Notes: generated from the sequence alone by a model not told the origin. 64,000 bases of DNA from Glaesserella sp041817755 (GCF_041817755.1 NZ_JBGYBX010000044.1:16156-80155), one strand, 5' to 3'; positions 34,248-42,836 are shown, counted from the stretch's first letter. Translations and numbers: made by a program.

Positions 34248-35132
34248 ATGACAGCTTGTTTAGCGATTGATGTCGGTGGAACGAAAATTGCGGCTGCGCT
34301 GGTCACCTTAAAAGATAAAGATGCACTGGTGGAACAACGCATTCAAATTCACACACCGCAAAACCCGAGTGCAGAGGCTTTGGATAATGCGTTAGCGGAA
34401 GTCCTACAGAAATTTTCAGGACAATTCGACAAAGTCTCAGTGGCATCCACGGGGATTATTCAGAACGGTATATTAACCGCACTTAATCCGAAAAATTTAG
34501 GCAATCTTGCCTTTTTCCCTTTACAACAAAGTATTGCAAAACATACGGATAAGCCGATTACCTTGCTCAATGACGCACAAGCTGCCGGCTGTGCGGAATT
34601 TCTGCGCCAAGAGGATATTGAAAATTTTGCCTTTATTACGGTATCTACCGGTGTCGGCGGCGGCATTATTCTTAACCGCAAATTGTTTACCGGTACAAAC
34701 GGGGTAGCCGGACATATCGGGCACATGGCAGTAGATTATCATGGTGAAACTTGCGGCTGCGGCCGGGTAGGATGTGTAGAAGCCATTGCTTCGGGACGAG
34801 CAATTGCGCGAGATGCGGCAAAATGGGAAAACCCGTGTGAACCGCCGGAAGTGTTCGAACGTTTTAGAGCCGGTGATCCGCAGGCGGGGACGTTGGTGGA
34901 TAAATCGGCAAAAGCTATTGCCAATTTAATCGCAGATTTAAAAATCGGTTTGGATATTCAACGGATTGCATTGGGTGGAAGTGTCGGTTTGGCAAGTGGT
35001 TATTTAGCGCGTGTTGAGCATTTTTTAGCGCAAATGCCATCGATATACAGACCGGAAATTATCCCAGCCTATTATGCACAAGATGCCGGTTTGATCGGTG
35101 CTGCCTGGTGGGCGGAAAATCAATATGAATAA
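34248..35132 (+). CDS. nanK: N-acetylmannosamine kinase
   Basis: ROK-family kinase that makes ManNAc-6-P, the substrate of NanE. The product is about 294 residues: AIDVGGTKIAAALV (phosphate loop) at the N-terminus, TVSTGVGGGIILN in the middle, and the ROK zinc motif GETCGCGRVGCVEAIASG. The ATG at 34248 is preceded by AGGAG; the frame is open 13 codons into nanE. It ends before a terminator and an uptake signal. Confidence 0.95.
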   Translation: MTACLAIDVGGTKIAAALVTLKDKDALVEQRIQIHTPQNPSAEALDNALAEVLQKFSGQFDKVSVASTGIIQNGILTALNPKNLGNLAFFPLQQSIAKHTDKPITLLNDAQAAGCAEFLRQEDIENFAFITVSTGVGGGIILNRKLFTGTNGVAGHIGHMAVDYHGETCGCGRVGCVEAIASGRAIARDAAKWENPCEPPEVFERFRAGDPQAGTLVDKSAKAIANLIADLKIGLDIQRIALGGSVGLASGYLARVEHFLAQMPSIYRPEIIPAYYAQDAGLIGAAWWAENQYE

Positions 35133-35155
35133 TAAGCCGTTAAGTTAAACATAAA

Positions 35156-35185
35156 AATAAGGGCTGGGATGTCAGCCCCTTATTG
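35156..35185. terminator. Terminator between nanK and ribH
   Basis: AATAAGG-GCTG pairs with CAGCCCCTTATT with a single bulge, flanked by A-rich and T-rich bases. It lies between convergent genes. Confidence 0.7.
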
Positions 35186-35190
35186 TTTCT

Positions 35191-35200
35191 ACAAGCGGTC
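35191..35200 (+). repeat. DNA uptake signal between nanK and ribH
   Basis: Exact ACAAGCGGTC with TTTTGCAAAT about 13 nt downstream. Confidence 0.85.
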
Positions 35201-35223
35201 AGTTTCGCCTACTATTTTGCAAA

Positions 35224-35685
35224 TTATAGACCTTTTAACACATTCACCATTTCAATCGCGCCTAACGCACATTCAGAGCCTTTGTTGCCTGCTTTTGTAC
35301 CTGCACGCTCGATAGCTTGTTCGATATTTTCGGTAGTTAATACACCAAAAATAACCGGAACACCGGTTTGTAAGCTCACTGCACCAATGCCTTTTGCTGC
35401 TTCATTGCATACATAATCATAGTGCGTGGTTGAGCCGCGGATTACTGTGCCTAAGCAGATTACTGCGTCATACTTACCGCTTTCCGCCATTTTTTTCGCA
35501 ACCAACGGAATTTCAAATGCCCCAGGTACCCAAGCGGTATCAATATCGCTTTCGTTTGCACCGTGGCGAACGAGTGTGTCGATCGCACCGCTTAACAGTT
35601 TATCGTTGATAAAATCGTTAAATCTCGCACACACAATGCCGAATTTTAACCCTGTTGCCACTAAATTACCTGTGATAATTGCCAT
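35224..35685 (-). CDS. ribH: 6,7-dimethyl-8-ribityllumazine synthase
   Basis: Condenses the ribitylaminouracil and dihydroxybutanone phosphate to lumazine, the penultimate step of riboflavin synthesis. The 153 residues carry FGIVCARFNDFI, WVPGAFEIPLVAKKMA, CLGTVIRGSTTHYDYVC and GVLTTENIEQAIERAGTKAGNKG, the full family signature. It is the last gene of ribD-ribE-ribBA-ribH. In many relatives ribH is next to nusB instead. Confidence 0.97.
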   Translation of the reverse strand: MAIITGNLVATGLKFGIVCARFNDFINDKLLSGAIDTLVRHGANESDIDTAWVPGAFEIPLVAKKMAESGKYDAVICLGTVIRGSTTHYDYVCNEAAKGIGAVSLQTGVPVIFGVLTTENIEQAIERAGTKAGNKGSECALGAIEMVNVLKGL

Positions 35686-35720
35686 TTTTGTTTTTCCTTA
35701 TTGTTAAATAAATTGATATT

Positions 35721-35758
35721 CCCCCTCTTTGACAAAGAGGGGGCTAGGGGGAGATTTT
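35721..35758 (+). repeat. Palindromic repeat, copy A (ribBA-ribH gap)
   Basis: CCCCCTCTTT / AAAGAGGGGG with a GAC loop, followed by CTAGGGGGAGATTT. It is one of four related copies in the riboflavin cluster and fills the gap between ribBA and ribH. Confidence 0.8.
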
Positions 35759-36958
35759 TTAAAAGTTAAACATATGCCTCATTTTGACTTGTTTAACTTT
35801 AAGGTATTCCAAATCGTGTTTATTCGGCTCAACCATAATCGGCTCTCGTGCCACGATATTTAAGCCAACTTGCTGTAAGCCTTCGATTTTCGCTGGATTA
35901 TTGGTTAACAAGCGGATCGTTTTCACCCCTAAACTGCGAAACATCTGTGCGCCAATATGGTATTCACGTTCATCTTCACCAAAGCCAAGGGCTAAATTCG
36001 CCTCGACGGTATCCATTCCTTTATCTTGCAATTCATAAGCACGCAGTTTGTTGATTAAGCCAATGCCTCGCCCTTCTTGACGTAAATAGAGCAACACGCC
36101 TCTGCCTTCTTGCTCAATTTGGCTCATTGCGGCGGCAAATTGCTGACCGCAGTCGCAACGTTGTGAACCAAAGGCATCGCCGGTTAAACATTCAGAGTGA
36201 ATACGGCATAGCACCTCTTCGCCGTTGCCAATATCCCCTTTCACTAATGCAACGTGTTCTTTACCTGTGATTTTCTCGATGAAACTGTGTGCGGTAAACT
36301 CGCCGTATTTGGTCGGCATTTTGACGACGGAAATTTGCTCAATTAAACAATCTTTTGCTCGGCGATATTCTTGTAACTGGGCAATTGTGATAAACGGCAT
36401 ATTGTGTTGAGTGGCAAAGGCTTGTAGTTCAGGCATTTTCATCATTGTGCCGTCATCTGCCATAATCTCACAGCAAAGTCCTGCGTGTTTAAGCCCGGCT
36501 AAACGAGCCAGATCCACCGTTGCTTCCGTATGTCCGTTACGCACCAACACGCCACCGTCTTTCGCAAGTAGGGGGAACATATGCCCCGGACGGCGGAAAT
36601 CACTTGGTTTGGCGTTGTCGTCCACCACTTTAAGCGCCGTAAGCGAACGCTCAAAAGCCGAAATGCCCGTGCCTGTATCAATGTGATCGATAGCAACGGT
36701 AAAGGCGGTTTCGTGGTTATCGGTGTTGTAAGAAACCATCTGCGGTAGGTCGAGTTTTTGGGCTATCGCCGTTGAAATCGGCATACAAATCAAACCTTTA
36801 CCATAAGTTGCCATAAAGTTGATATTTTCAGGAGTGGCAAATTCCGCCGCACAGATAAAATCCCCTTCGTTTTCTCTATCTTCGTCATCGCTGACGATAA
36901 TAATTTTGCCTTGGCGTAATGCGTCTAAGGCTTGTTCTACGCTTGAAAATTGAAACAT
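35759..36958 (-). CDS. ribBA: Bifunctional DHBP synthase / GTP cyclohydrolase II
   Basis: Fused enzyme of 399 residues supplying both precursors of riboflavin. The N-terminal half is RibB (DDEDRENEGDFICAAEFATP; GHTEATVDLARLAGL). The C-terminal half is RibA with the zinc site ECLTGDAFGSQRCDCGQQ, then LLYLRQEGRGIGL and TNNPAKIEGL. E. coli has the two as separate proteins; the fusion is common in Pasteurellaceae and Gram-positives. Palindromic repeats flank the gene on both sides. Confidence 0.96.
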   Translation of the reverse strand: MFQFSSVEQALDALRQGKIIIVSDDEDRENEGDFICAAEFATPENINFMATYGKGLICMPISTAIAQKLDLPQMVSYNTDNHETAFTVAIDHIDTGTGISAFERSLTALKVVDDNAKPSDFRRPGHMFPLLAKDGGVLVRNGHTEATVDLARLAGLKHAGLCCEIMADDGTMMKMPELQAFATQHNMPFITIAQLQEYRRAKDCLIEQISVVKMPTKYGEFTAHSFIEKITGKEHVALVKGDIGNGEEVLCRIHSECLTGDAFGSQRCDCGQQFAAAMSQIEQEGRGVLLYLRQEGRGIGLINKLRAYELQDKGMDTVEANLALGFGEDEREYHIGAQMFRSLGVKTIRLLTNNPAKIEGLQQVGLNIVAREPIMVEPNKHDLEYLKVKQVKMRHMFNF

Positions 36959-36979
36959 TTGCTTTCCTTTTTGATAATT

Positions 36980-37012
36980 CCCCCTTTGAAAAAGGGGGGC
37001 TAGGGGGGATTT
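36980..37012 (+). repeat. Palindromic repeat, copy B (ribE-ribBA gap)
   Basis: CCCCCTTT / AAAGGGGG followed by CTAGGGGGGATTT, a shorter relative of copies A, C and D. Its end reaches the ribE stop codon at 37011-37013. Confidence 0.75.
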
Positions 37013-37655
37013 AAAACCCCACTCGCTTTAAAAATTCTTCGGTGATATTGCTCTGTGGCTCGCTCTGTTTCGGCGACAGCAATTTTTCCACATATTTTCC
37101 GATTACATCATTCTCTAAATTCACGATACTGCCGACCTTTTTCGTGCCTAAATTCGTTTCACTTAACGTATGCGGAATAATCGACACTCGGAAGCTGTTT
37201 TCATCACAATCGACCACAGTCAGGCTTATTCCGTCAATCGTAATTGAGCCTTTTTCAATGATGTAACGCATCAGCTTTGCCGTGGTTTTAATCTGATACC
37301 AGACCGAATTATTCGCAGGGGTAATGCTGACAATTTCCCCTGTGCCATCAATATGCCCCGACACAATGTGTCCGCCGAAACGTCCGTTTGACGCCATTGC
37401 TCGTTCAAGATTAACGGGGCTGTTCGGTTGTAATTCGCCTAATGATGTACGGGCGAGCGTTTCCGACATGACATCTGCGGAAAAATGGTTTGAGCCAAAT
37501 TCGGTCACGGTTAAACAGACACCATTGACCGCAATGCTGTCGCCTAAGTGCATATCCGTAAAAATTTTGCTTCCCGTAATGGTTAAAACGGCAAATTCCC
37601 CTTGTTTGTGGATTTTGGCGACTTTGCCGACTTCTTCAATAATGCCTGTGAACAT
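37011..37655 (-). CDS. ribE: Riboflavin synthase, alpha chain
   Basis: Dismutates two lumazine molecules to riboflavin. The 214 residues show the two similar lumazine-binding halves: MFTGIIEEVGKV and GDSIAVNGVCLTV in the first, VSGHIDGTGEIV and GSITIDGISLTVV in the second. The start overlaps the ribD stop by one base. It has also been called ribC in E. coli. Confidence 0.96.
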   Translation of the reverse strand: MFTGIIEEVGKVAKIHKQGEFAVLTITGSKIFTDMHLGDSIAVNGVCLTVTEFGSNHFSADVMSETLARTSLGELQPNSPVNLERAMASNGRFGGHIVSGHIDGTGEIVSITPANNSVWYQIKTTAKLMRYIIEKGSITIDGISLTVVDCDENSFRVSIIPHTLSETNLGTKKVGSIVNLENDVIGKYVEKLLSPKQSEPQSNITEEFLKRVGF

Positions 37656-38743
37656 CAGTTTGCTACCTCAAAATCTAATAAAATATCATCACCCATCATT
37701 GTGATAGTTGGCGTTTTTAACTGGACGGCATTTGCCAACACGCCGATTCCATCACCACCGATGGGCGTTTTAGCAGTAACACCACCAACTAATTTAGGAG
37801 CGATGTAGCAATGCACACGGTTCACAATCCCTTCGTTTAACGCACTAAAATTTAAACTTGAGCCGCCTTCCAACAATAAGCTGTCAATGCCTTGTTCGCC
37901 GAGTTTTTGCAAAAGATCGACTAAATCAACCCGCTTGTCTTTTGCTTTACAAACCAACACTTCCACTCCAAGCGGTTGGAATTGGGCGATTTTTTGCAAA
38001 TCATCTGAAACTGTTGCAATAATCGTGCGATAGGTTTTGGCGGTTTGGACTAATTGACAATCTAATGGCGTACGCAATCGGCTGTCGCACACAATCCGCA
38101 CCGGCTGTTTGGCATTCGGCATACGGCTATTGAGCATCGGGTTATCCGCCAGCACCGTATCCACCCCAACCATAATCGCACTGTATTGATGTCGGGTGCA
38201 TTGCACATTGGCTCTGGCTTGTTCCCCTGTAATCCACTTGGACTCGCCTGTTGCGGTGGCAATTTTACCGTCTGCGGTCATCGCATATTTCATCAACACA
38301 TAAGGGCGTTTAGTTTGAATATAGTGAAAGAAAATCGGATTTAACGCATCACATTCGGCTTTCATCACATTCTCAATCACCTCAATCCCTGCTTGACGGA
38401 GTTGTGCCACGCCTTTACCCGCCACAAGGGGATTTGGATCGCTTGAGCCGATAACGACGGTTTTAATCCCCCGTTCAATCAACAAATCAGAACAGGGCGG
38501 TGTACGTCCGTGATGACAGCAAGGCTCAAGGGTAACGTAAGCCGTTGCTCCGCTTAAATCTTCCTGACAATGTAAAATCGCATTACGTTCGGCGTGCCAT
38601 TCACCGTAGCGTTGGTGATAGCCTTCCGCAACAATGTTGCCGTCCTTAACAATCACACAACCGACCAACGGATTAGGATTTGTCCAGCCACGACCAAGTT
38701 CAGCCAGTTCAATGGCTCGAGCCATAAAAATAGAGTGTGTCAT
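37655..38743 (-). CDS. ribD: Bifunctional riboflavin deaminase/reductase
   Basis: Two-domain enzyme of 362 residues acting after GTP cyclohydrolase II. The N-terminal deaminase has the zinc site HAE at 50-52 and PCCHHGRTPPC with Cys 75 and 84. The C-terminal reductase includes RPYVLMKYAMTADGKIA, ESKWITG and LLLEGGSSLNFSALN. It is the first gene after the FMN riboswitch, with a leader of about 460 nt that holds two terminators and two palindromic repeats. Confidence 0.97.
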   Translation of the reverse strand: MTHSIFMARAIELAELGRGWTNPNPLVGCVIVKDGNIVAEGYHQRYGEWHAERNAILHCQEDLSGATAYVTLEPCCHHGRTPPCSDLLIERGIKTVVIGSSDPNPLVAGKGVAQLRQAGIEVIENVMKAECDALNPIFFHYIQTKRPYVLMKYAMTADGKIATATGESKWITGEQARANVQCTRHQYSAIMVGVDTVLADNPMLNSRMPNAKQPVRIVCDSRLRTPLDCQLVQTAKTYRTIIATVSDDLQKIAQFQPLGVEVLVCKAKDKRVDLVDLLQKLGEQGIDSLLLEGGSSLNFSALNEGIVNRVHCYIAPKLVGGVTAKTPIGGDGIGVLANAVQLKTPTITMMGDDILLDFEVAN

Positions 38744-38805
38744 TTGTTTTCGTATTTTCAGAAAATAGGGGCAGTGGAATGGGATATTTATTTAGATAAA
38801 CCGTT

Positions 38806-38840
38806 CCCCTCTTTAGTAAAGAGGGGTTAGGGGAGATTTG
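38806..38840 (+). repeat. Palindromic repeat, copy C (ribD leader)
   Basis: CCCCTCTTT / AAAGAGGGG with an AGT loop, followed by TTAGGGGAGATTTG. It has the same order of elements as copies A and B. Confidence 0.8.
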
Positions 38841-38930
38841 TTAGGCTATATGCAATAAGAGGGAGTAAATAGTCAAAAAATACTAGATAAAAATGTCTTA
38901 TCCATTATTTTCTTCGTTATCTACTTCTGC

Positions 38931-38965
38931 CAAATCTTCCCCTGCCCCTCTTTGCTAAAGAGGGG
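38931..38965 (-). repeat. Palindromic repeat, copy D (ribD leader, inverted)
   Basis: CAAATCTTCCCCTG followed by CCCCTCTTT / AAAGAGGGG, the same arrangement as copy C but on the other strand. C and D face each other as an inverted pair. Confidence 0.8.
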
Positions 38966-38989
38966 AGTTTTATTGAGGCTAAATAAACA

Positions 38990-39021
38990 AACGCCTTGAA
39001 ATCTCACGATCTCAAGGCGTT
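38990..39021 (-). terminator. Second terminator of the rib leader
   Basis: AACGCCTTGA pairs with TCAAGGCGTT around 12 nt. On the coding strand TGTTTATTT follows. Confidence 0.65.
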
Positions 39022-39037
39022 AAAAGCATAAGAAAAG

Positions 39038-39058
39038 CACTCGAACAGTGTTCGAGTG
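39038..39058 (-). terminator. First terminator of the rib leader, next to the FMN riboswitch
   Basis: CACTCGAAC pairs perfectly with GTTCGAGTG around a 3-nt loop; on the coding strand CTTTTCTTAT follows. Placed 12 nt after the aptamer, it is the likely expression platform for FMN-dependent termination. Confidence 0.7.
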
Positions 39059-39070
39059 TAGATATTCCAG

Positions 39071-39188
39071 CTCTTCTTCCATCCAGACTATCACTGTCGG
39101 TACCGGAATTTCACCGGTTCCTGCGTCGGTTTTCACCTCTGCTCGCGGACTTTACCGCCGATCGGGAATTTCACCCTGCCCTGAAGAT
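39071..39188 (-). promoter_or_regulatory. FMN riboswitch (RFN element) controlling ribD-ribE-ribBA-ribH
   Basis: On the minus strand the region reads ATCTTCAGGGCAGGGTGAAA, then ATTCCCGATCGGCGGTAAAG, GCAGAGGTGAAAA, AACCGGTGAAATTCCGG, ACCGACAGTGATAGTCTGG and ATGGAAGAAGAG. These are the conserved blocks of the RFN aptamer in order. FMN binding normally turns such operons off; the hairpin just downstream suggests control by transcription termination. Confidence 0.96.
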
Positions 39189-39203
39189 TAAAAATTGTTG
39201 CGG

Positions 39204-39232
39204 ATTCTGCACCTGTTTGAAGAACGTGTCAA
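39204..39232 (-). promoter_or_regulatory. Promoter of the riboflavin operon
   Basis: TTGACA (39227-39232, minus strand) and CAGAAT (39204-39209) are 17 bp apart, a consensus -35 and a fair -10. Transcription would start a few bases before the RFN aptamer. Confidence 0.7.
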
Positions 39233-39291
39233 GCAACAATTTTTTAACAAAAGCGCTTGAGAAAAATATCAAACGCTATGATTTTTTTTAA

Positions 39292-41166
39292 CTATTTAAG
39301 ATTATTTTGCTGATCAAGGAAATCTTGATTGATTTCAATTTTTGCCCGTTCACGTAAATCTTTCAGTAAGTCATTACGTAAGACGATACGATTAGCTTCG
39401 GCAAACTGTGCCGCAAACGGCTTAAATGCCTCTAAATTGCCATCGACAATGTTATCTAACGCAATAATGATAACTCGACCGTTTTCAAGAGTCGTTTGAT
39501 AAACCGGATTATTCGCCGTCGGTTTTGGCATGGCAAATACGGTTTGGGTCAACTGCGGTTGTCGTACTTGTGACTGAGCAAAAACGAGTTCCTGAGGCTG
39601 TTCGAACGTTACCGCCGTTTTATTGCCTGCTTGAAGCGCTTTAATTTGCTCTTCAGCCTTGGCTAATAATGTTTTTTCCGATTTTGCGTATTTTACGGCA
39701 TGTTCTACGGCTGTTTTTGCCTGCTCAAACGTTTGTGTGCTTTGCGCTTGATAATTGCTGACACGAATAAAAAGAGTTTTCGGGTTGGTCGTGTCACCGA
39801 TATCGATAGCTTCGGAATTTTGTCCGTTTTGTGCCGATTCACCGTTAAATAATACTTTTAGCACTTTCTCATGGTTCAACGCCTCGGGCACGTCATTGCG
39901 GGTAAATTGTGCGGTTTTTTGTACATTTATTCCGGCCAGTCGGGCAACGCCTTCAAGAGAACCGTTATCTTCAAACGCTTTATTTGCCATTTCACGAGTG
40001 ATATTGGAATATTCGGTAAGCATCAACTCACGACGAATAATCTCGGCAATTTGTTGTTTGACTTGTTCCAACGGAATGGATTGCCCGGGTGCCCGCTCAA
40101 GTACTTTGATGATATGATAAGCCCCGTCTACTTTTATCGGTTGGCTTGTACTGCCTACGCTTAACGACTGAGCGGCATCGTCAAATGCTTTAGGGAATAC
40201 CCCGGATTTTGCCCAACCTAAATCGCCGCCTTGAGCTGCGGAAAGTTTGTCCGTCGATTTTTCTTTTGCCAATGTTGCAAAATCCGTTCCTTGTTTTAGC
40301 GCTACGGCAATATCATTCGCTTCAGTCTCGGTTGCGACTTGGATGTGCGCAATTTTGGTTTCTCCCGCCGTGCTGTATTTTGCTTTATTGGTTTGATAAT
40401 ACGTATTGATTTGTTCATCGGTAACTTGAATATTTTTCTCAAGATCTTTCGGTTCGATAGAGACATATTCCACAGTCAATTTTTCCGGGTTGATAAAATT
40501 CGCTTTATTCGCCTCATAATAAGTCAACAGCTCTTCTTCCGAAGCGGTTTGTTTCACCGCGTCATCCGCAATCGGGAATGATGCTAAACGCACTTGCCGT
40601 TTTTGTAGTAACAATTGGGCAAGATGAGCTTGTTGAGACGGCACCATAAAATCACTTCCGATGATGCTTTCTTGAATTTGTGAGAACAGCAATCCTTCGT
40701 AGACGAAAGCCGCATAGCCGTCAGGCGTTAATCCGTTGCTGCGCAAAGTTTGTTGATAAAGCGTATTGTCGAATTTACCGTTTTGTTGAAACGCCGGTGA
40801 ATTGACGATTTCCGATTTGATTTGATCGGCACTGATGTCCAGTTTTAAACTTTTGGCATATTGACGCAAGAGCTCATCATCAATTAATTGATTGAGAACC
40901 GAATATTGGAATTCTTTTGCGTATTCCGGGTTGTCTAAAAGATCCCAAAAACGCTCTCCCATCTGCGCATTCATTATATTTTGTTGACGATTTTTGGCCG
41001 ACGTAAAAGCCTGTTGCGAGATTTCTTCTCCGTTCACTTTAACCGCAGAAGTATCCGAACTCATCAATCCCCCGCCGATTCCGCCTAATACAAAAGAAAG
41101 AGAAACGAGGGCAAAAATTATTTTAAATGCGATGCCGCCGGATTTCTCATGCATTTTTTCGATCAT
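39292..41166 (-). CDS. ppiD: Periplasmic chaperone / prolyl isomerase PpiD
   Basis: Inner-membrane-anchored chaperone at the SecYEG exit that assists outer-membrane protein folding. The 624-residue chain (623 in E. coli) has a membrane helix near 12-32, a SurA-like N-domain (KVNGEEISQQAF and LNQLIDDELLRQYAKSLKLD), one parvulin domain near 265-360 (AAQGGDLGWAKSGVFPKAFD) and a helical C-terminal region. The gene stands alone; hupB, often upstream in relatives, is not here. Confidence 0.92.
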   Translation of the reverse strand: MIEKMHEKSGGIAFKIIFALVSLSFVLGGIGGGLMSSDTSAVKVNGEEISQQAFTSAKNRQQNIMNAQMGERFWDLLDNPEYAKEFQYSVLNQLIDDELLRQYAKSLKLDISADQIKSEIVNSPAFQQNGKFDNTLYQQTLRSNGLTPDGYAAFVYEGLLFSQIQESIIGSDFMVPSQQAHLAQLLLQKRQVRLASFPIADDAVKQTASEEELLTYYEANKANFINPEKLTVEYVSIEPKDLEKNIQVTDEQINTYYQTNKAKYSTAGETKIAHIQVATETEANDIAVALKQGTDFATLAKEKSTDKLSAAQGGDLGWAKSGVFPKAFDDAAQSLSVGSTSQPIKVDGAYHIIKVLERAPGQSIPLEQVKQQIAEIIRRELMLTEYSNITREMANKAFEDNGSLEGVARLAGINVQKTAQFTRNDVPEALNHEKVLKVLFNGESAQNGQNSEAIDIGDTTNPKTLFIRVSNYQAQSTQTFEQAKTAVEHAVKYAKSEKTLLAKAEEQIKALQAGNKTAVTFEQPQELVFAQSQVRQPQLTQTVFAMPKPTANNPVYQTTLENGRVIIIALDNIVDGNLEAFKPFAAQFAEANRIVLRNDLLKDLRERAKIEINQDFLDQQNNLK

Positions 41167-41384
41167 TGTTATGGTTCCTAGTCATAAAAAATGGAGCAAT
41201 TATACTGTAAAGCGCTTAATTCTCAAATGTGATTTTTGGAATTCGGAACCTTTCCTTCATTGCACCTCAGAGCAGTGATTTGCTATCTAAACTTTGCATT
41301 TAACGTTAAAATTTGTTCTAATTTACACCTCGTTGTGAGAACCGCTTCTCTTTACTTCTTTGGCTTTTTATATAGGGATACCGT

Positions 41385-42707
41385 ATGGGTATTTATGCAT
41401 ACATTTGTTTTCTTTCCGCACTTTCAATTTTACTCGGATTCATCACAAGCAAAATCAGTGATAAAGTGCAGTCGACGATTGCGATTACCGCTGCGGCGAT
41501 GATCGGTTCTTTACTCCTTTTATTTTTTGGTTGGGCAGGTTGGTTTAATATCGATTTGGTCGCAACGGAAGTCATGGAGCAAGTTGATTTCAAAAGCTTC
41601 TTACTCAACGGTATTTTAGGCTTTTTGCTTTTTGCCGGATCGCTTGGCATCAAACTACCTGTGCTGAAAGATCAAAAATGGGAAATCACGATTTTCGCCT
41701 TATTTTCAACCTTGGCTTCAACCTTGATCATCGGTTTCTTTGTTTACGGCGTAGCCAATCTTATCGGTTTAGAGATCGATTTAATCTATTGTATCGTGTT
41801 CGGGGCGCTGATTTCCCCCACCGACCCGATTGCGGTTCTCGCCATCATTAAAAATTTACGCGCACCTAAACGCTTATCGATGCAGGTAGAAGGCGAGTCG
41901 CTTTTTAATGACGGTGTCGGTTTGGTTATTTTCATAACGGTATTCGCCGTCGCATTCGGCGGGCAAGAAGCAACCTTTAGCGGTATCATGAATTTATTTT
42001 TACACGAAGCGATCGGTGGGATCTTATTCGGCTTCGTGCTGGGCTTTATTGCTCATATCCTAATTTCAAGCACTGACGACGGTAGCTTGGAGATTATGTT
42101 AACGCTTACTATTCCGACTGCCGGGTTTATGTTTGCCAATAACATTCTCCATGTTTCCGGTGCGTTGGCGATGGTTGTTGCCGGGATTATGATCGGTAAC
42201 TGGACGCGCCGTTCCGGTTTTTCCGAACAAAGCCAACGTTACCTCGACCATTTTTGGGAAATGATTGATCATTTCTTAAATTCATTACTGTTCTTCCTTA
42301 TCGGCTTTGCGATATTGCTGGTGGATTTTAATATTTACGGCATTATTATGATGATTGTCGCCATTCCGATTTGTTTGGCAGCCCGTTATTTAAGTCTTTG
42401 GATTCCGTATAAAGGATTGCAGCAGTTCCGTACTTATAATCCGTATACCTTGAAAATTATGACATGGGGCGGATTGCGCGGTGGCTTGGCGTTGGCGATG
42501 GCTTTGTCCATTCCGGCCAAAACCGTGTTTGTCGGCAATGGAATTGATGTGAAGGACTTAATTCTGGTCATGACGTATTCCGTTGTGATGTTCTCCATTT
42601 TAGTGCAAGGCACCACAATCGAGCCGATAATTCGTAAATCGAAACAAGTGGATCCGAATCGGGAAGAGTACCTGCAACCACAGAATCAATCGGATACTAA
42701 ACATTAA
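41385..42707 (+). CDS. CPA1-type cation/proton antiporter
   Basis: Inner-membrane Na+(K+)/H+ antiporter of 440 residues with about twelve helices. The segment ALISPTDPIAVLAI, the acidic pair in GESLFNDGVGLVIF and TWGGLRGGLALAMALSIP are signatures of the NhaP/CPA1 group. AGGGAT precedes the ATG by 6 nt. It is monocistronic. The ion cannot be read from sequence. Confidence 0.88.
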   Translation: MGIYAYICFLSALSILLGFITSKISDKVQSTIAITAAAMIGSLLLLFFGWAGWFNIDLVATEVMEQVDFKSFLLNGILGFLLFAGSLGIKLPVLKDQKWEITIFALFSTLASTLIIGFFVYGVANLIGLEIDLIYCIVFGALISPTDPIAVLAIIKNLRAPKRLSMQVEGESLFNDGVGLVIFITVFAVAFGGQEATFSGIMNLFLHEAIGGILFGFVLGFIAHILISSTDDGSLEIMLTLTIPTAGFMFANNILHVSGALAMVVAGIMIGNWTRRSGFSEQSQRYLDHFWEMIDHFLNSLLFFLIGFAILLVDFNIYGIIMMIVAIPICLAARYLSLWIPYKGLQQFRTYNPYTLKIMTWGGLRGGLALAMALSIPAKTVFVGNGIDVKDLILVMTYSVVMFSILVQGTTIEPIIRKSKQVDPNREEYLQPQNQSDTKH

Positions 42708-42728
42708 TTTTGCCGTTATGGGATAAAA

Positions 42729-42798
42729 GCATTGCGCTGGAATGCGTTTATCTTTAGAATGCGCAACCTCGTGTCATAGCTGAGTTAGAGATCGGCTA
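42729..42798 (+). promoter_or_regulatory. Structured rpsO leader with competing hairpins
   Basis: GCATT/AATGC (42729-42745) and TTGCGC/GCGCAA (42732-42766) use overlapping bases, so only one can form. A third hairpin (42777-42798) has an 8-bp stem with one G-T pair. In E. coli the rpsO leader is bound by S15 in a pseudoknot as feedback control, so a similar role is possible. Folding was judged by eye. Confidence 0.35.
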
Positions 42799-42836
42799 TT
42801 GATGAATTTAAACTAACTACTTTTTAGGAGTAAAAC

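Larger units (their letters stand above)
38744..38989 (-). other. Untranslated part of the ribD leader with an inverted repeat pair
   Basis: No gene is seen here. The stretch holds repeat copies C and D in opposite orientation with about 90 bp of AT-rich DNA between them, lying between the rib terminators and the ribD start. A ribosome-binding site for ribD is weak by eye. Confidence 0.6.
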
